A stretch of 64,000 bases of DNA from Woeseia sp. (GTDB taxonomy: Bacteria > Pseudomonadota > Gammaproteobacteria > Steroidobacterales > UBA11654). Below the pieces are notes generated by a model. It saw only the letters and a list, made by a program, of their open reading frames with translations. It was not told the origin of the DNA and searched no databases. Where the stretch lies: contig BPCL01000002.1 in NCBI GenBank assembly GCA_019653755.1, forward strand, positions 1 to 64,000. Direction: 5' to 3'. Shown in pieces: positions 37,196 to 46,626 of this stretch (the stretch's first letter is position 1; each line of letters starts with the position of its first letter). The translations under genes were made by a program, and so were the position numbers.

Positions 37196-37771
37196 ATGGA
37201 AATCTCAGAAACACATTTTGTAAATGGTAATAACATTCGTCCTCCCTATCCAGATGGATTCTTGGAATTAATAGTTGGAATGGGATGCTTTTGGGGACCT
37301 GAAAAAATGTTTTGGCAATTAGAAGGCGTGCATAGCACTAGCGTAGGTTATAGCGGAGGGTCGAAGGATGAGCCCACTTATCGAGAGGTTTGTTCAGGAA
37401 CTACTGGACATACTGAAGTTGTTTTAGTGGTTTATCACCCCGACCAAATTTCTACTGAGCAATTACTTAAGTTGTTTTGGGAAGGCCACGATCCAACTCA
37501 GTACATGAGACAGGGTAATGATGTTGGCAGCCAATACCGTTCAGCGGTTTTTTATTCTGATCCAGAAACGTTGGAATTAATTGAAAAAACAAAAGCTCAA
37601 TACCAGTCAAGTTTGACCAATGCTGGTTATGGCGAAATTGTCACAGAAATAATCCAGAGCCAAACCTTTCATTATGCAGAGGATTATCATCAACAATATT
37701 TAGCTAAGAATCCTGATGGATATTGTGGACACGGTGGATGTGGTGTTTCTTTTAATCTTTCAAGTGATTAG
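37196..37771 (+). CDS. msrA: Peptide-methionine (S)-S-oxide reductase
   Basis: A 191-residue cytoplasmic enzyme that reduces methionine-S-sulfoxide in proteins. The catalytic cysteine is in GMGCFWGPEKMFW, near residue 32. Substrate-site segments: GVHSTSVGYSGGSKDEPTYREVCSGTTGHTEVV and DPTQYMRQGNDVGSQYRSAVFY. Recycling cysteines lie near the C-terminus (GYCGHGGCGVSFN), so the usual thioredoxin-linked mechanism is intact. It complements MsrPQ, 4 kb upstream, in periplasmic repair. No msrB is seen here. The stop overlaps the convergent lipoprotein gene by four bases. Confidence 0.96.
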   Translation: MEISETHFVNGNNIRPPYPDGFLELIVGMGCFWGPEKMFWQLEGVHSTSVGYSGGSKDEPTYREVCSGTTGHTEVVLVVYHPDQISTEQLLKLFWEGHDPTQYMRQGNDVGSQYRSAVFYSDPETLELIEKTKAQYQSSLTNAGYGEIVTEIIQSQTFHYAEDYHQQYLAKNPDGYCGHGGCGVSFNLSSD

Positions 37772-38220
37772 TTAAGAACTTTATAACCCCGACCTCTCAA
37801 ACAACGTTTTAAGATTTGTTCTTTTTCTCTGACAGCCCTGATACCTGATTTTGCTCCTCCCGATACCGCGCCAACTTCAATGGCATCTCGCCTTCCTCGA
37901 GCATCATCGGTGATGGCTTCTATCACAGCTCCGACAGCTGCACCAGTTGCCGCACCTTGAGCAATACTTTTCCCAGTAGAAATATCTTCAGAGAAGTTTG
38001 AGCATTCCTCGAGATCAGTCGCATACGATGACATATCCACTCCTTTAGTGTCGATAATCGGCTTTGAGCTTTCAAATATTGAGCTCGAACTATTTGCAAC
38101 ACAACCAGAAATAGAAATAATCAGAAGAGAAAAGAGTATAAAAAATCTAATACTGATGTAGAAGGAAGGCCAGGCACCGAAAATGTATTGTGAGATTGTT
38201 GACAAATATTTCATAAACAA
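37768..38220 (-). CDS. Glycine-zipper lipoprotein of unknown function
   Basis: About 150 residues from the track start at 38220. Hydrophobic residues 26-39 end in a lipobox, IISISGC, so it is probably an outer membrane lipoprotein. Its signal region is long, and the true start may be at a later codon. The middle carries GAATGAAVGAVIEAI, a glycine-zipper segment, and a second Gly/Ala-rich stretch (VGAVSGGAKSG). The C-terminus is basic (EKEQILKRCLRGRGYKVLN) and has a cysteine. This layout resembles SlyB/OmpA-linked glycine-zipper proteins. It shares TTAG with the msrA stop. Confidence 0.7.
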   Translation of the reverse strand: MFMKYLSTISQYIFGAWPSFYISIRFFILFSLLIISISGCVANSSSSIFESSKPIIDTKGVDMSSYATDLEECSNFSEDISTGKSIAQGAATGAAVGAVIEAITDDARGRRDAIEVGAVSGGAKSGIRAVREKEQILKRCLRGRGYKVLN

Positions 38221-38362
38221 ATCCTCTTGAGGTTACAGAATCCAATATATCAATAGATTATGAAGAAAAGATGAGGTTTAGATGAATGTTCTAGCGGTGT
38301 AACTAATTGTATCTTAGAATGGCTTTCTTTCTTTATGTGTATACAATTGTTCGGAATTATTT

Positions 38363-39502
38363 ATGAAGATCGATAGAAATAAAAAAATTGCTGCAGCAGT
38401 TATTCTGCTATTAGTTGTCTCAAGTTTCTTTTACAACGGGGGTGAAGAAGAAATAAAGGTTCTTGCTGTGAGGCCTGAGATTAAGATGGTAGAGCAAACT
38501 GTTTCCAACACTCGAGCTGGCACTATTGATGCTTGCAGGAGATCTAAAATGTCTCCAGCTATGGGTGGTCAGATTGCAACCCTAGCCGTTGAAGAAGGTG
38601 ACATGGTTAAAAAAGATCAAATTCTTTTAGAGCTATGGAATAAAGAGACCAAAGCTAGAGTAAAGGCTGCTGAGAGAAGCGCAGATCAGACATGTATTAT
38701 CTCAGCAAAAGCACAACGCGATGCCGATAGAAGCAATGAATTATTTTCAAAAGGCTTAGCCTCAGAAGAGGCAAAGGAAGCAGCAGTAACTAATGCTGAA
38801 TCTGGATTAGCAGCTTGCAATGCAGCAAAAGCCCAAGTTGAGGTTACTAAAGCTTCATTGGAAAGAACTCAATTGATCGCACCTTTCGGTGGCATTGTTG
38901 CTGAGATTGAAGGTGAATTAGGCGAATATGTTACACCCTCACCAGTTGGTGTTGCCACCAAACCCACCCTAGATCTTATCGATAACACCTGTATTTATAT
39001 TAAGGCTCCAATCGATGAAATAGATGCCCCAGAGGTGGTTGCTGGATTGAAATCTAGAATTACCATGGATGCTTTTGGACAGAAGGAATTCCCTGCAACA
39101 GTCAGGCGAGTTGCTCCATATGTCCTTGATCTAGAAAAACAAGCCAGAACTGTTGAAATTGAAGCTGTTTTTGATAACCCCCAAGAATTCCTTCTCCCTG
39201 GCTATAGTGCCGACATCACCATTATTGTTGATACGTCTGAAGAAACATTAAGTATTCCTTCTCAAGCTGTCATGGGGGGAAATTCAGTTTATCTTATCAA
39301 TTCCGATGGAACTATCTCTGAAAAAGAAATTGAAGTTGGTCTTTCAAATTGGCAAGTTACCGAGGTATTAAGTGGGCTTACTGTCGATGATCAAATTGTT
39401 CTATCAATCGATAGGAAAGGGCTTGAAGATGGAGTGAAAGTCTCAGTTGAAGAAACTAACAAAGACCAAGACGAAGTCAGTATCGAAGTAGAAATCGGTT
39501 AA
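38363..39502 (+). CDS. Periplasmic adaptor (membrane fusion) protein of an ABC exporter
   Basis: A 379-residue HlyD/MacA-type adaptor. It starts with an inner membrane anchor (KKIAAAVILLLVVSSFFYNG). A biotinyl-lipoyl-like half (MGGQIATLAVEEGDMVKKDQILLEL) leads into a coiled-coil hairpin. It returns through SLERTQLIAPFGGIVAEIEGELGEYV, the other lipoyl half. The beta-barrel (EIDAPEVVAGLKSRITMDAF) and distal strands follow. Two cysteines lie in opposite helices of the hairpin (ADQTCIISAK and LAACNAAKA), which could form a disulfide at its tip or side. It precedes one ATPase and two permease genes within 20 bases each, so it is part of one exporter. Confidence 0.9.
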   Translation: MKIDRNKKIAAAVILLLVVSSFFYNGGEEEIKVLAVRPEIKMVEQTVSNTRAGTIDACRRSKMSPAMGGQIATLAVEEGDMVKKDQILLELWNKETKARVKAAERSADQTCIISAKAQRDADRSNELFSKGLASEEAKEAAVTNAESGLAACNAAKAQVEVTKASLERTQLIAPFGGIVAEIEGELGEYVTPSPVGVATKPTLDLIDNTCIYIKAPIDEIDAPEVVAGLKSRITMDAFGQKEFPATVRRVAPYVLDLEKQARTVEIEAVFDNPQEFLLPGYSADITIIVDTSEETLSIPSQAVMGGNSVYLINSDGTISEKEIEVGLSNWQVTEVLSGLTVDDQIVLSIDRKGLEDGVKVSVEETNKDQDEVSIEVEIG

Positions 39503-39516
39503 AATATCATTCATCA

Positions 39517-40191
39517 ATGATTAATTTAGAAAACCTATGCCGACATTTTGAAGTGGGCAACCAAGTGGTTCGTGCTCTAGACGAAGTCGATCTAGTCATC
39601 AATAAAAAAGAGTATGTATCAATAATGGGTGTTTCTGGCTCTGGAAAATCCACACTACTTAATATTCTTGGATTATTAGATACTCCAACCTCAGGCGACT
39701 ATGTTCTCTCAGGTATTAATACATCGAAAATGAATGACGATGAAATGGCACACATACGATCTACAAAAATAGGATTTGTCTTTCAGTCTTTTCATTTAAT
39801 CCCCAGATTAACTGCTGCTGAAAATGTTGAAATGCCTATGGTTTTGTCAGGATTGAATCCCAAAGAAAGGCAGGAAAAGGTCGACAACGCATTGGCTAGA
39901 GTAAGCTTAACGGATCGATCTGATCATCGACCAGAACAGCTTTCCGGTGGACAGAGGCAACGAGTTGCCATAGCTCGATCAATTGTTATGGAACCAGATG
40001 TTCTATTAGCTGATGAACCCACTGGAAATCTGGATTCTTCCTCTAGCAAAGAGATTATTAAATTGATAGAAGAGCTCAATCAAGGTGGATTAACTCTCGT
40101 GGTTGTTACTCATGATAAGGACCTGGGGAGACGATCCAATCGATTAATTGAACTACTGGATGGTAAAATTATTAATGACAATCAGAACTAA
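39517..40191 (+). CDS. ABC transporter ATPase (MacB/LolD type)
   Basis: A 224-residue nucleotide-binding subunit. Walker A is GVSGSGKSTLLN, the Q-loop is in VFQSFHLIPRLTAAENVEMP, the signature is LSGGQRQRVAIARS, and Walker B is VLLADEPTGNLDS with H-loop VVTHD. The sequence LIPRLTAAENVEMPMVLSG is typical of the LolD/MacB lineage that works with MacB-like permeases. It sits between the adaptor and two permeases. The substrate (antibiotic, peptide or lipoprotein) is not evident. Confidence 0.95.
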   Translation: MINLENLCRHFEVGNQVVRALDEVDLVINKKEYVSIMGVSGSGKSTLLNILGLLDTPTSGDYVLSGINTSKMNDDEMAHIRSTKIGFVFQSFHLIPRLTAAENVEMPMVLSGLNPKERQEKVDNALARVSLTDRSDHRPEQLSGGQRQRVAIARSIVMEPDVLLADEPTGNLDSSSSKEIIKLIEELNQGGLTLVVVTHDKDLGRRSNRLIELLDGKIINDNQN

Positions 40192-40193
40192 CA

Positions 40194-41408
40194 ATGCGTT
40201 TTTATGACCTTATATTTTTAGCTTTTAGCACACTAGTTCGATATCCGCTTCGGACATTAATGCTTCTTATTGCAACCTCCATAGGCGTTATGGCTGTGAT
40301 CTTACTAACAGCAGTCGGAGAGGGCGCTAGGGACTATATCACTGGTGAATTTAGAGACATGGGTACTAATCTACTAATAGTTATACCCGGAAAGAATGAA
40401 ACCTCAGGAGGGGGATCACCAGCAGATTTAGCTGGTGTTGCACCAAGAGATCTGACGGTCGAAGATGCCATTAGTCTCAGACAAATTGAAGCAATTAAGA
40501 ATATTGCACCAATCGTTATTGGGGAAACACCAGCTCAATTCAATGGATTAGAACGATCCGTGCCTATCATTGGCACAACCCCTTCTTTTTTAGCTGTTAG
40601 AAAATGGGAAATGGCCACCGGTAACTTTTTACCTGGGGTCACATTAGACCGTTCACCTCCAGTTTGTGTTATTGGTAAAGAAGTCGAATCTGAACTCTTT
40701 GGTAAAAACAAAGCTATTGGTCAATGGTTGAGGGTAGGCGACAGAAGATGTCGGGTTACAGGTATTATTGGGACCGAAGGAAGAGCAGTAGGAATTGATG
40801 CACAAAAGGTTGTTGTCATGCCTGTGAGTTTAGCCACTGCTTTGTTCAATCGACCTTCACTTTTTAGAATTGGTATCGAGGCCAGAAACACATGGGAAAT
40901 GGAGCAGATCAAGAAAGACATTATAAGAATTATAAAAAAGCGACATCAGGGGAAAGAAGACATTACTGTGATTAGACAAGACTCAGTGATGAAATCTTTT
41001 GACAATATTTTTAATGTTTTAACCATGGCTTTGGGGTCGATTGCTTCAATCAGTTTATTTGTTGCTGGTATTCTTATAATGAATGTTATGTTAGTTGCCG
41101 TTTCGCAGCGCCAAGCAGAAATTGGGTTGCTTAAAGCTATCGGTGCAAAAAATAATCAGATCAACCACCTATTTATTACCGAAGCTATTATCTTGTCAGG
41201 GTCTGGAGCATTATTGGGTTTGGTTTTAGGCCACACTGTGACCCAAATCCTTAAAGTAGCTTTTCCCACGTTCAATTTCTTGCCTCCTCTCTGGGCCTCA
41301 TTTGTTTCACTTTTAGTAGCCTTGATTTCAGGAGTAGTTTTTGGACTGTTACCGGCAAGAAGAGCTGCTAAACTTGATCCAGTAATAGCATTGTCTGGGA
41401 ATAAATAA
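40194..41408 (+). CDS. MacB-like ABC transporter permease 1
   Basis: A 404-residue permease with the MacB layout. One N-terminal helix (LRTLMLLIATSIGVMAVILLTAVGEGARDYI) is followed by a large periplasmic domain of about 230 residues and three C-terminal helices ending with GLLPARRAAKLDPVIAL. The motif VSQRQAEIGLLKAIGAKNNQI is the coupling helix region of the FtsX family. It is two bases after the ATPase and one base before permease 2. The two permeases most likely pair as a heterodimer with two ATPase copies. Confidence 0.92.
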   Translation: MRFYDLIFLAFSTLVRYPLRTLMLLIATSIGVMAVILLTAVGEGARDYITGEFRDMGTNLLIVIPGKNETSGGGSPADLAGVAPRDLTVEDAISLRQIEAIKNIAPIVIGETPAQFNGLERSVPIIGTTPSFLAVRKWEMATGNFLPGVTLDRSPPVCVIGKEVESELFGKNKAIGQWLRVGDRRCRVTGIIGTEGRAVGIDAQKVVVMPVSLATALFNRPSLFRIGIEARNTWEMEQIKKDIIRIIKKRHQGKEDITVIRQDSVMKSFDNIFNVLTMALGSIASISLFVAGILIMNVMLVAVSQRQAEIGLLKAIGAKNNQINHLFITEAIILSGSGALLGLVLGHTVTQILKVAFPTFNFLPPLWASFVSLLVALISGVVFGLLPARRAAKLDPVIALSGNK

Positions 41409-41409
41409 C

Positions 41410-42612
41410 ATGAAAGCTAAAGACGTTTTTATTTTTTCATCCTTTTCTGTAATCTCACAGAAAATGAGGAGTTTTTTGACATCTCTAGGAATCGCGATTG
41501 GCGTTGTTTGCGTAATTTTTCTAACCAGCTTAGGACAAGGCTTGCAAGATTTCATCGTCTCACAATTTACCCAATTTGGTAGCAATATCATCGCAATTCA
41601 CCCGGGCAAGGAACAAACAATGGGTGCACCAATAGGCGTGTTTGGGACTGTAAGACCATTGTCATTTGACGATGCAGAGGCACTAGAGAGGTTGCCTACT
41701 ATTGATGTTGTGGTTCCAATCTCAGGAGGTAGTGGTGAAATTGAAAGCGATACTCGAATGCGTCGATCCATGGTTGTAGGTACTGGATCTGATTACGATA
41801 TTATTGTAGATCCTGAAGGCAAAACACTGGGTAAATATCTTCCTGACGATAACCCTAAAACACCCAGGGCTTTTGCAGTTCTAGGCCCAAAAATGAAAGA
41901 CGAATTATTTGGCGATAAAAATCCACTAGGTTTAACGATTCGTGTTAACTCAACACGATTCCGCGTCATAGGCGTACTGCCTTCAAAGGGTGATTTCTTA
42001 GGTATGGATCTCGATGATGCTGTCTACATTCCTATTGCAAAATTTAACTCTATGTTCAATAGAAACGGTTTCCAAGAGATTGATGTCATACATAAGGACA
42101 ACGTCACAACCGATGAAGCTGTCGCTTCTGTAAAAAGATTACTAATTAATAGGCATGGAGGCGATGACACAACGATTACCACACAAGCAGACATGTTAGA
42201 GTCCTTGGGCGAGATTATGAAGTGGTTGAAATTTACTGTCGCTGCTTTTGGGGGAATCTCACTCTTGGTTGGCGGAGTAGGTATTTTTACCATTATGACC
42301 GTTGCTGTTAATGAAAGAACCTCTGAAATCGGAGTCTTAAGAGCTATAGGTGCATCAAGACGAAGAATCCAAGATGTGTTCTTGCTGGAATCCATCTTTC
42401 TCGCCATCCTAGGCGCGATCTTAGGACTCTCAATCGGATTCTTAGCAGTCAATATAGCGCTTACCGTCTACCCTGGTATGCCGATCGCCATTGCATGGGA
42501 ATACATCCTCTATGCAATTTTGATTTCATTATTTATTGGTTTAGTTGCTGGCTATCTTCCGGCTAGGTCGGCAGCACAACTTGATCCAATCGAAGCCTTG
42601 AGAACCGATTAG
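41410..42612 (+). CDS. MacB-like ABC transporter permease 2
   Basis: A 400-residue paralogue of permease 1 with the same plan: KMRSFLTSLGIAIGVVCVIFLTSLGQGLQDFI, a periplasmic MacB_PCD domain (GKEQTMGAPIGVFGTVR), then FtsX helices and VNERTSEIGVLRAIGASRRRIQ. It ends GYLPARSAAQLDPIEALRTD. The periplasmic domain differs enough from permease 1 to support a heterodimer. It is last in the four-gene exporter operon. Its stop overlaps the convergent GST stop (TTAG). Confidence 0.92.
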   Translation: MKAKDVFIFSSFSVISQKMRSFLTSLGIAIGVVCVIFLTSLGQGLQDFIVSQFTQFGSNIIAIHPGKEQTMGAPIGVFGTVRPLSFDDAEALERLPTIDVVVPISGGSGEIESDTRMRRSMVVGTGSDYDIIVDPEGKTLGKYLPDDNPKTPRAFAVLGPKMKDELFGDKNPLGLTIRVNSTRFRVIGVLPSKGDFLGMDLDDAVYIPIAKFNSMFNRNGFQEIDVIHKDNVTTDEAVASVKRLLINRHGGDDTTITTQADMLESLGEIMKWLKFTVAAFGGISLLVGGVGIFTIMTVAVNERTSEIGVLRAIGASRRRIQDVFLLESIFLAILGAILGLSIGFLAVNIALTVYPGMPIAIAWEYILYAILISLFIGLVAGYLPARSAAQLDPIEALRTD

Positions 42613-43274
42613 GAGGCTATTCGTTGCATCATCTCCGAATAGGTGCTTATATGCGACTCAGTCGGCAAGAAGGTTTCTAGATAGCTCTGTCTTTCTTGCA
42701 TAGCATCCCACCACAGTCTAATTTTCACACACTCATCCGGCCATCTTGCATCAAATAGATGTTCATAGGCACCAAAACGTTCAAAGAACGGAGCATAATG
42801 CAGATCAACCAACGTTAATTTATTGCCCATCCAAAAAACACCATCCTTATTTGCTTCAAAGCATTCCTTTTCAATGTAAAGCAACCGTTCTTTGATTCTC
42901 TTTAAATTCTGTTCCTGCGCTTCCTCATTTTTATGATCCCTAAGTAATCTAGTGCAAGCTGGCAAATAATAATTAGAACAATAATCCATCCAGATTCTTG
43001 CTCGTGCCCTTTCGTATAGATCTGTAGGCATTAGTGCAACTTCAGGGTATCTTTCGTCTAAATACTCATTAATGATAGCCGATTCAAATATCGTTTTACC
43101 CTCATGAACAATTACTGGAACTTTCCCATAAGGTGAGATCTCATGAAACCATTCAGGTTTGTTATAGACGTCAATTTCAATTAATTCAAAATCAAGGCCT
43201 TTCTCAATGAGAGCCATTCTGGTTCTCTGAGCATAGGGGCATTTATCAAAACTATATATTTTTATATCACTCAT
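42609..43274 (-). CDS. Glutathione S-transferase family protein (SspA/omega-like)
   Basis: A 221-residue protein with an N-terminal thioredoxin-like domain: YSFDKCPYAQRTRMALIEKGLDFELIEID. The Cys in CPYAQ is placed as in omega-class GSTs. YGKVPVIVHEGKTIFESAIINEYLDERYP gives the cis-Pro and glutathione site. The helical C-terminal domain follows (ERARARIWMDYC...LLYIEKECFEANKDGVFWMGNKLTLVDLHYAPFFERF). It may reduce glutathione mixed disulfides, or act as a stringent-starvation-like regulator, but no partner supports that. It starts only four bases after the repaired stop of the M20 gene, so the two are co-transcribed. Confidence 0.88.
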   Translation of the reverse strand: MSDIKIYSFDKCPYAQRTRMALIEKGLDFELIEIDVYNKPEWFHEISPYGKVPVIVHEGKTIFESAIINEYLDERYPEVALMPTDLYERARARIWMDYCSNYYLPACTRLLRDHKNEEAQEQNLKRIKERLLYIEKECFEANKDGVFWMGNKLTLVDLHYAPFFERFGAYEHLFDARWPDECVKIRLWWDAMQERQSYLETFLPTESHISTYSEMMQRIAS

Positions 43275-43277
43275 ACT

Positions 43278-44644
43278 TTATAACTGTTTCATAACTCCAT
43301 ACCAAAAATCAAGTGTTGCTTGATATGCTGTAATTTCTATTCTTTCATTTAACCCATGACCTCTATAGCCTGTTGGATCTGTCATCATCGCACTGGTCCC
43401 ATAAACAGGTATACCAATACTCCTAGATGAAGAGCATCAGTCGCCCCTGTAGACATAGTAGGTACAAGTGGCAGATTTGGAAAAACCTTGTGAATAGCCT
43501 CACCAACTATTGTTTCTATTTCAGGTGTGATTGGTGATACCGGACTTTTCTGAAAGTTAGAGACTGATGAAACTGTGACATTTTGACCAACTAATTGTTG
43601 CAAGGCTGAGAAAACATCTTCAGGATTTTCATGAGGCAATACTCTGCAATTGACAGTTGCAGTTGCAGATACCGGCAAGGCATTCTCTGCATGTCCAGCT
43701 GAAAGTTTTGTGGCCACGCAAGTGGTTCTCAACATAGCATTCACTTCAGAATTATTATTGACAATATCAAAATCTGATTCTGTTTCTCCCTCAAGGATAG
43801 CGATAATTTCATCTCTGTCATTTCCTTGAGCATCATTTAAAGTAAATTCTAACGTGGCTCTTGTGGTCTCGTTTAGGCTGATTGGGAATTTGTAGTTTTC
43901 CACTTTTTTTATCGCATCAGCTAAATCGTAGATGGCATTATCTGGTCTCGGAATTGAGCTATGACCTCCACGATTAGAGGTGGTCATAGTTACGGTCATG
44001 TATACTTTTTCAGCTGATTGTAATCTAAACGCCCTTGGGTTCTTCATGGTTCCAGTGATATAACCGCCATCAGAATTGAATGCAAATGGCGATCGTCTTA
44101 CCGATTCAAAGTTATCTCGAAAATATATGATACTTTCCATCCCAGTTTCTTCATCACCTGTTAGTAGCATAATAATGTCATTCTTAGGCACAAAACCCTC
44201 TTCTTTTAAGCGTATGAAAGTGGTAATCAATGCAGCAGCACCGCCTTTATTGTCGCTAGATCCTCTACCATGAAGGAAGCCATCAATTTCAACCAGCTCA
44301 AAGGGATCAGTATCCCAAGAATCTTTTACAGCTGGTACCACGTCAATATGTGCCATAACGATAGCTGGTTTTTTTGAAGATTCACCTTTGTATATGGCGT
44401 ATAGACCTTTGGAAGTGTCTGTGGGTCCTACAACTTTAAGGTCAGCATCATCAAAACCATTCTTTAAAAGAATGTCCTTTGACAGTTTACTAACTTCAGT
44501 GGACAGTCCCATATCGGCTGTTGACTCAATTTCAACCATGTCAGATAGAATAGATCTACCCAGTTCTAAGTAATCACTAGAGCCCGAGATTGGGTTAGAG
44601 AATACAACCATCATTAGAACCATGAGTTTAATAGATAACTTCAT
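43278..44644 (-). CDS. Exported M20 family zinc peptidase (one frameshift at the 3' end)
   Basis: About 455 residues once extended to the TAA at 43278. The track stops at 43385. Signal peptide: MKLSIKLMVLMMVVFSNPISG. M20 zinc motifs: IVMAHIDVVPA (His), RGSSDNKGGAAALI (Asp), LLTGDEETG (Glu pair), NSDGGYITG and STGATDALHL (His). The dimerisation domain begins near RGGHSSIPRPDNAIYDL. One missing A at about 43425 ends the track frame. Restoring it gives SIGIPVYGTSAMMTDPTGYRGHGLNERI...MKQL, a standard M20 tail with the GHGLNER substrate motif. It cleaves small peptides or N-acyl amino acids. The upstream alpha/beta hydrolase overlaps by ATGA. Confidence 0.9.
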
Positions 44645-45609
44645 TGCATTGCTCCTTTGTTTGATTGTACTAGATATCCCAAGGCATCAACAGCTGTCCT
44701 CTCACCCAGTTCTTGGACAAGTTGATGCCCACCAGATTCGTAAATAATCATTTCAACAGCAGACGAATTTATTAATAGATCTTCCATCTCATAGGCTAAA
44801 TCAACTGGAACAACTTTATTCTTCTTGCCCCACATGATGAGAACTGGTGATTTAACTTGATTAATAACTTCATCGATATTTCCAGACACATATTGTCTCA
44901 TCCTCGCCATTTGTGCGTCTCTTTGACCCTCCCTTAATAATAGGTCATGCCATCGAGTGACCAGTTCTTCACTAATATTTTCGGGATTACCAAACCCTCC
45001 TGATAAAAGGCCTTTTACTAATGATCTTGGTGTTATTTGAGTTACTAGATCAAATGCTTTGGGTAATTCTGCAGGTTGATCACTGCCTCTAATCCTCGGA
45101 TTAAGCGCACCCGGACTAACCAAAATAAGGTTCTCTACTTTTTCTGGGTTCTGATTTGCAAAATGTATTCCAATAGTTCCTCCTAAGGATGCGCCGGCTA
45201 TGCTTAATTTATTTATTTCTAAATAGAGAAGCAGCTTTTCAATCAAAACGAGAGTCCTCGACATTGAATAATCATTGGAGGGATCAGCTTCAGTTAATCC
45301 GTGTCCGGGTATATCCAGCCTAATAATTCTGTAATCTGAAGAGAGTTTTTGAACCCAAGGGTCCCAGTCAATTAAGTTTGCATAATTAGCATGCAACAAT
45401 AGCAGCACTGGTCCCGATCCCTCATCAGCATAGTGTATGTTTACACCATCAATATTCTTAAAAGATGAGCTGTTTAGTAAATATTTTGCCTCGATTTCAT
45501 TCACGCTTTTATCCATTGGATAGCGTGCACCAAATAAAAGACTTACCAAAAAAACACCAAAAATAGCCAAGGAAATGATCAGCGTGTTTTTAAAGATTTT
45601 TTTTAACAT
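44641..45609 (-). CDS. Alpha/beta hydrolase with N-terminal membrane anchor
   Basis: A 322-residue hydrolase with an N-terminal signal-anchor (FKNTLIISLAIFGVFLVSLLFG). Oxyanion loop: LLLLHANYANLIDWDPW, with HxNY where HGxx is usual. Next is RLDIPGHGLTEADP, and the nucleophile elbow SIAGASLGGTIGIHFANQNP (Ser in GASLGG). The acid is in VLIMWGKKNKVVP, and the base in YESGGHQLVQELGE. The triad is complete. The substrate is unknown. It overlaps the M20 gene by four bases and is probably in its operon. A paralogue lies at 47088-48044. Confidence 0.9.
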   Translation of the reverse strand: MLKKIFKNTLIISLAIFGVFLVSLLFGARYPMDKSVNEIEAKYLLNSSSFKNIDGVNIHYADEGSGPVLLLLHANYANLIDWDPWVQKLSSDYRIIRLDIPGHGLTEADPSNDYSMSRTLVLIEKLLLYLEINKLSIAGASLGGTIGIHFANQNPEKVENLILVSPGALNPRIRGSDQPAELPKAFDLVTQITPRSLVKGLLSGGFGNPENISEELVTRWHDLLLREGQRDAQMARMRQYVSGNIDEVINQVKSPVLIMWGKKNKVVPVDLAYEMEDLLINSSAVEMIIYESGGHQLVQELGERTAVDALGYLVQSNKGAMQ

Positions 45610-45684
45610 AAAAATATATTTAACTCTTGTTGAATCAATTCTAATATTAGCCCTATATTATCGATTAGTTTCAATTAAAAAAAT

Positions 45685-46623
45685 ATGAAAAAAGAAAACA
45701 CAATACAACCTTTTGAAGACGGTGATATTTTTTTGGGCTGTACCTATCTAAATGACGAAGTTGATGATCATAAGGGAGACGGTAGAATTCTTCAATATAC
45801 CAAGAATCTTGAACCAAAAGGGATCTTATGGACTGAGGGTACCGAGCACTTAGTGATTGGTCTGACCATTGACCCACAAGGTGTACTCTGGGGTTTTGAT
45901 ATGCACAATCACATTGTCGTTAGAGTTTCTCCAGATGGAAAACAAATGCCCAATCATGATTTTGGTGATCGTGCATTTTCTAATGCTACTTTTGATAAAG
46001 AGGGCAATATCTATTTGGGAGAATGTCTCGTTGGCAATACCCCTTATCCAGGAAGTTTCATGAAGCGTTTACCGGGTCTAGATCTAGTCGGCTATGCAAA
46101 TATTCATAAGTTTAATGAAGATCTAGAGTTAGTTGATGTATTTGATGTTGCTTATTCACCAGAGTTTCATCAGTTTAAGGGAGTTACTCACTCAACCATG
46201 CACCCAAGCGAAGAATACATCACCTATACAACTGAGATTGGCAAGAAAGTGATGCGCTACGATATCGTAAACGGCGAACAAATGGAGGATCTTGTTGTTC
46301 TCCCGGGTGATTTAACAGATCAGGTGGTCGCCATAGCTGTCAATTATTTACCGGATGGGAGATTATTGCATTCTCGAGGCGATTATATCGAGATTTTGGA
46401 TGAGGAGGGCAAGGTAATCCAGAGTATAGATTTAGAGGAACACGGATGGGGGATTGCACAAGTCACTCCTTCATCTGATGGAGAGCATTTTTTTACGGCA
46501 AATATTTTTTCAGGGGTTATGTTAAAAGTAAGATTAGATGATGGTGAAGTTGTCGGTTCCATTGACACAGGTTTTGCAGTACCAAAGAGGAGCTTTGCAG
46601 GGGTAGCTGAATATTCGTTATAG
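45685..46623 (+). CDS. Predicted cytosolic beta-propeller (SMP-30/gluconolactonase-like) protein
   Basis: A 312-residue protein with no signal peptide (MKKENTIQPFEDGDIFLGC). It shows about six propeller-like repeats: LTIDPQGVLWGFDMHNHIVVRVSPDGK, ATFDKEGNIYLGECLVG, NYLPDGRLLHSRGDYIEILDEEGKVIQ and VTPSSDGEHFFTANIFSGVMLKVRLDDGE. The strand pattern resembles SMP-30 and NHL propellers, but the calcium ligands of gluconolactonase are not obvious. The function is unknown. It is flanked by hydrolase genes on the opposite strand and ends four bases from the GNAT gene. Confidence 0.65.
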   Translation: MKKENTIQPFEDGDIFLGCTYLNDEVDDHKGDGRILQYTKNLEPKGILWTEGTEHLVIGLTIDPQGVLWGFDMHNHIVVRVSPDGKQMPNHDFGDRAFSNATFDKEGNIYLGECLVGNTPYPGSFMKRLPGLDLVGYANIHKFNEDLELVDVFDVAYSPEFHQFKGVTHSTMHPSEEYITYTTEIGKKVMRYDIVNGEQMEDLVVLPGDLTDQVVAIAVNYLPDGRLLHSRGDYIEILDEEGKVIQSIDLEEHGWGIAQVTPSSDGEHFFTANIFSGVMLKVRLDDGEVVGSIDTGFAVPKRSFAGVAEYSL

Positions 46624-46626
46624 AAA

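Noticed and set aside
42024-42452. 142-residue minus-strand ORF
   Set aside because: It is antisense to permease 2, whose family motifs are clear in the forward frame.
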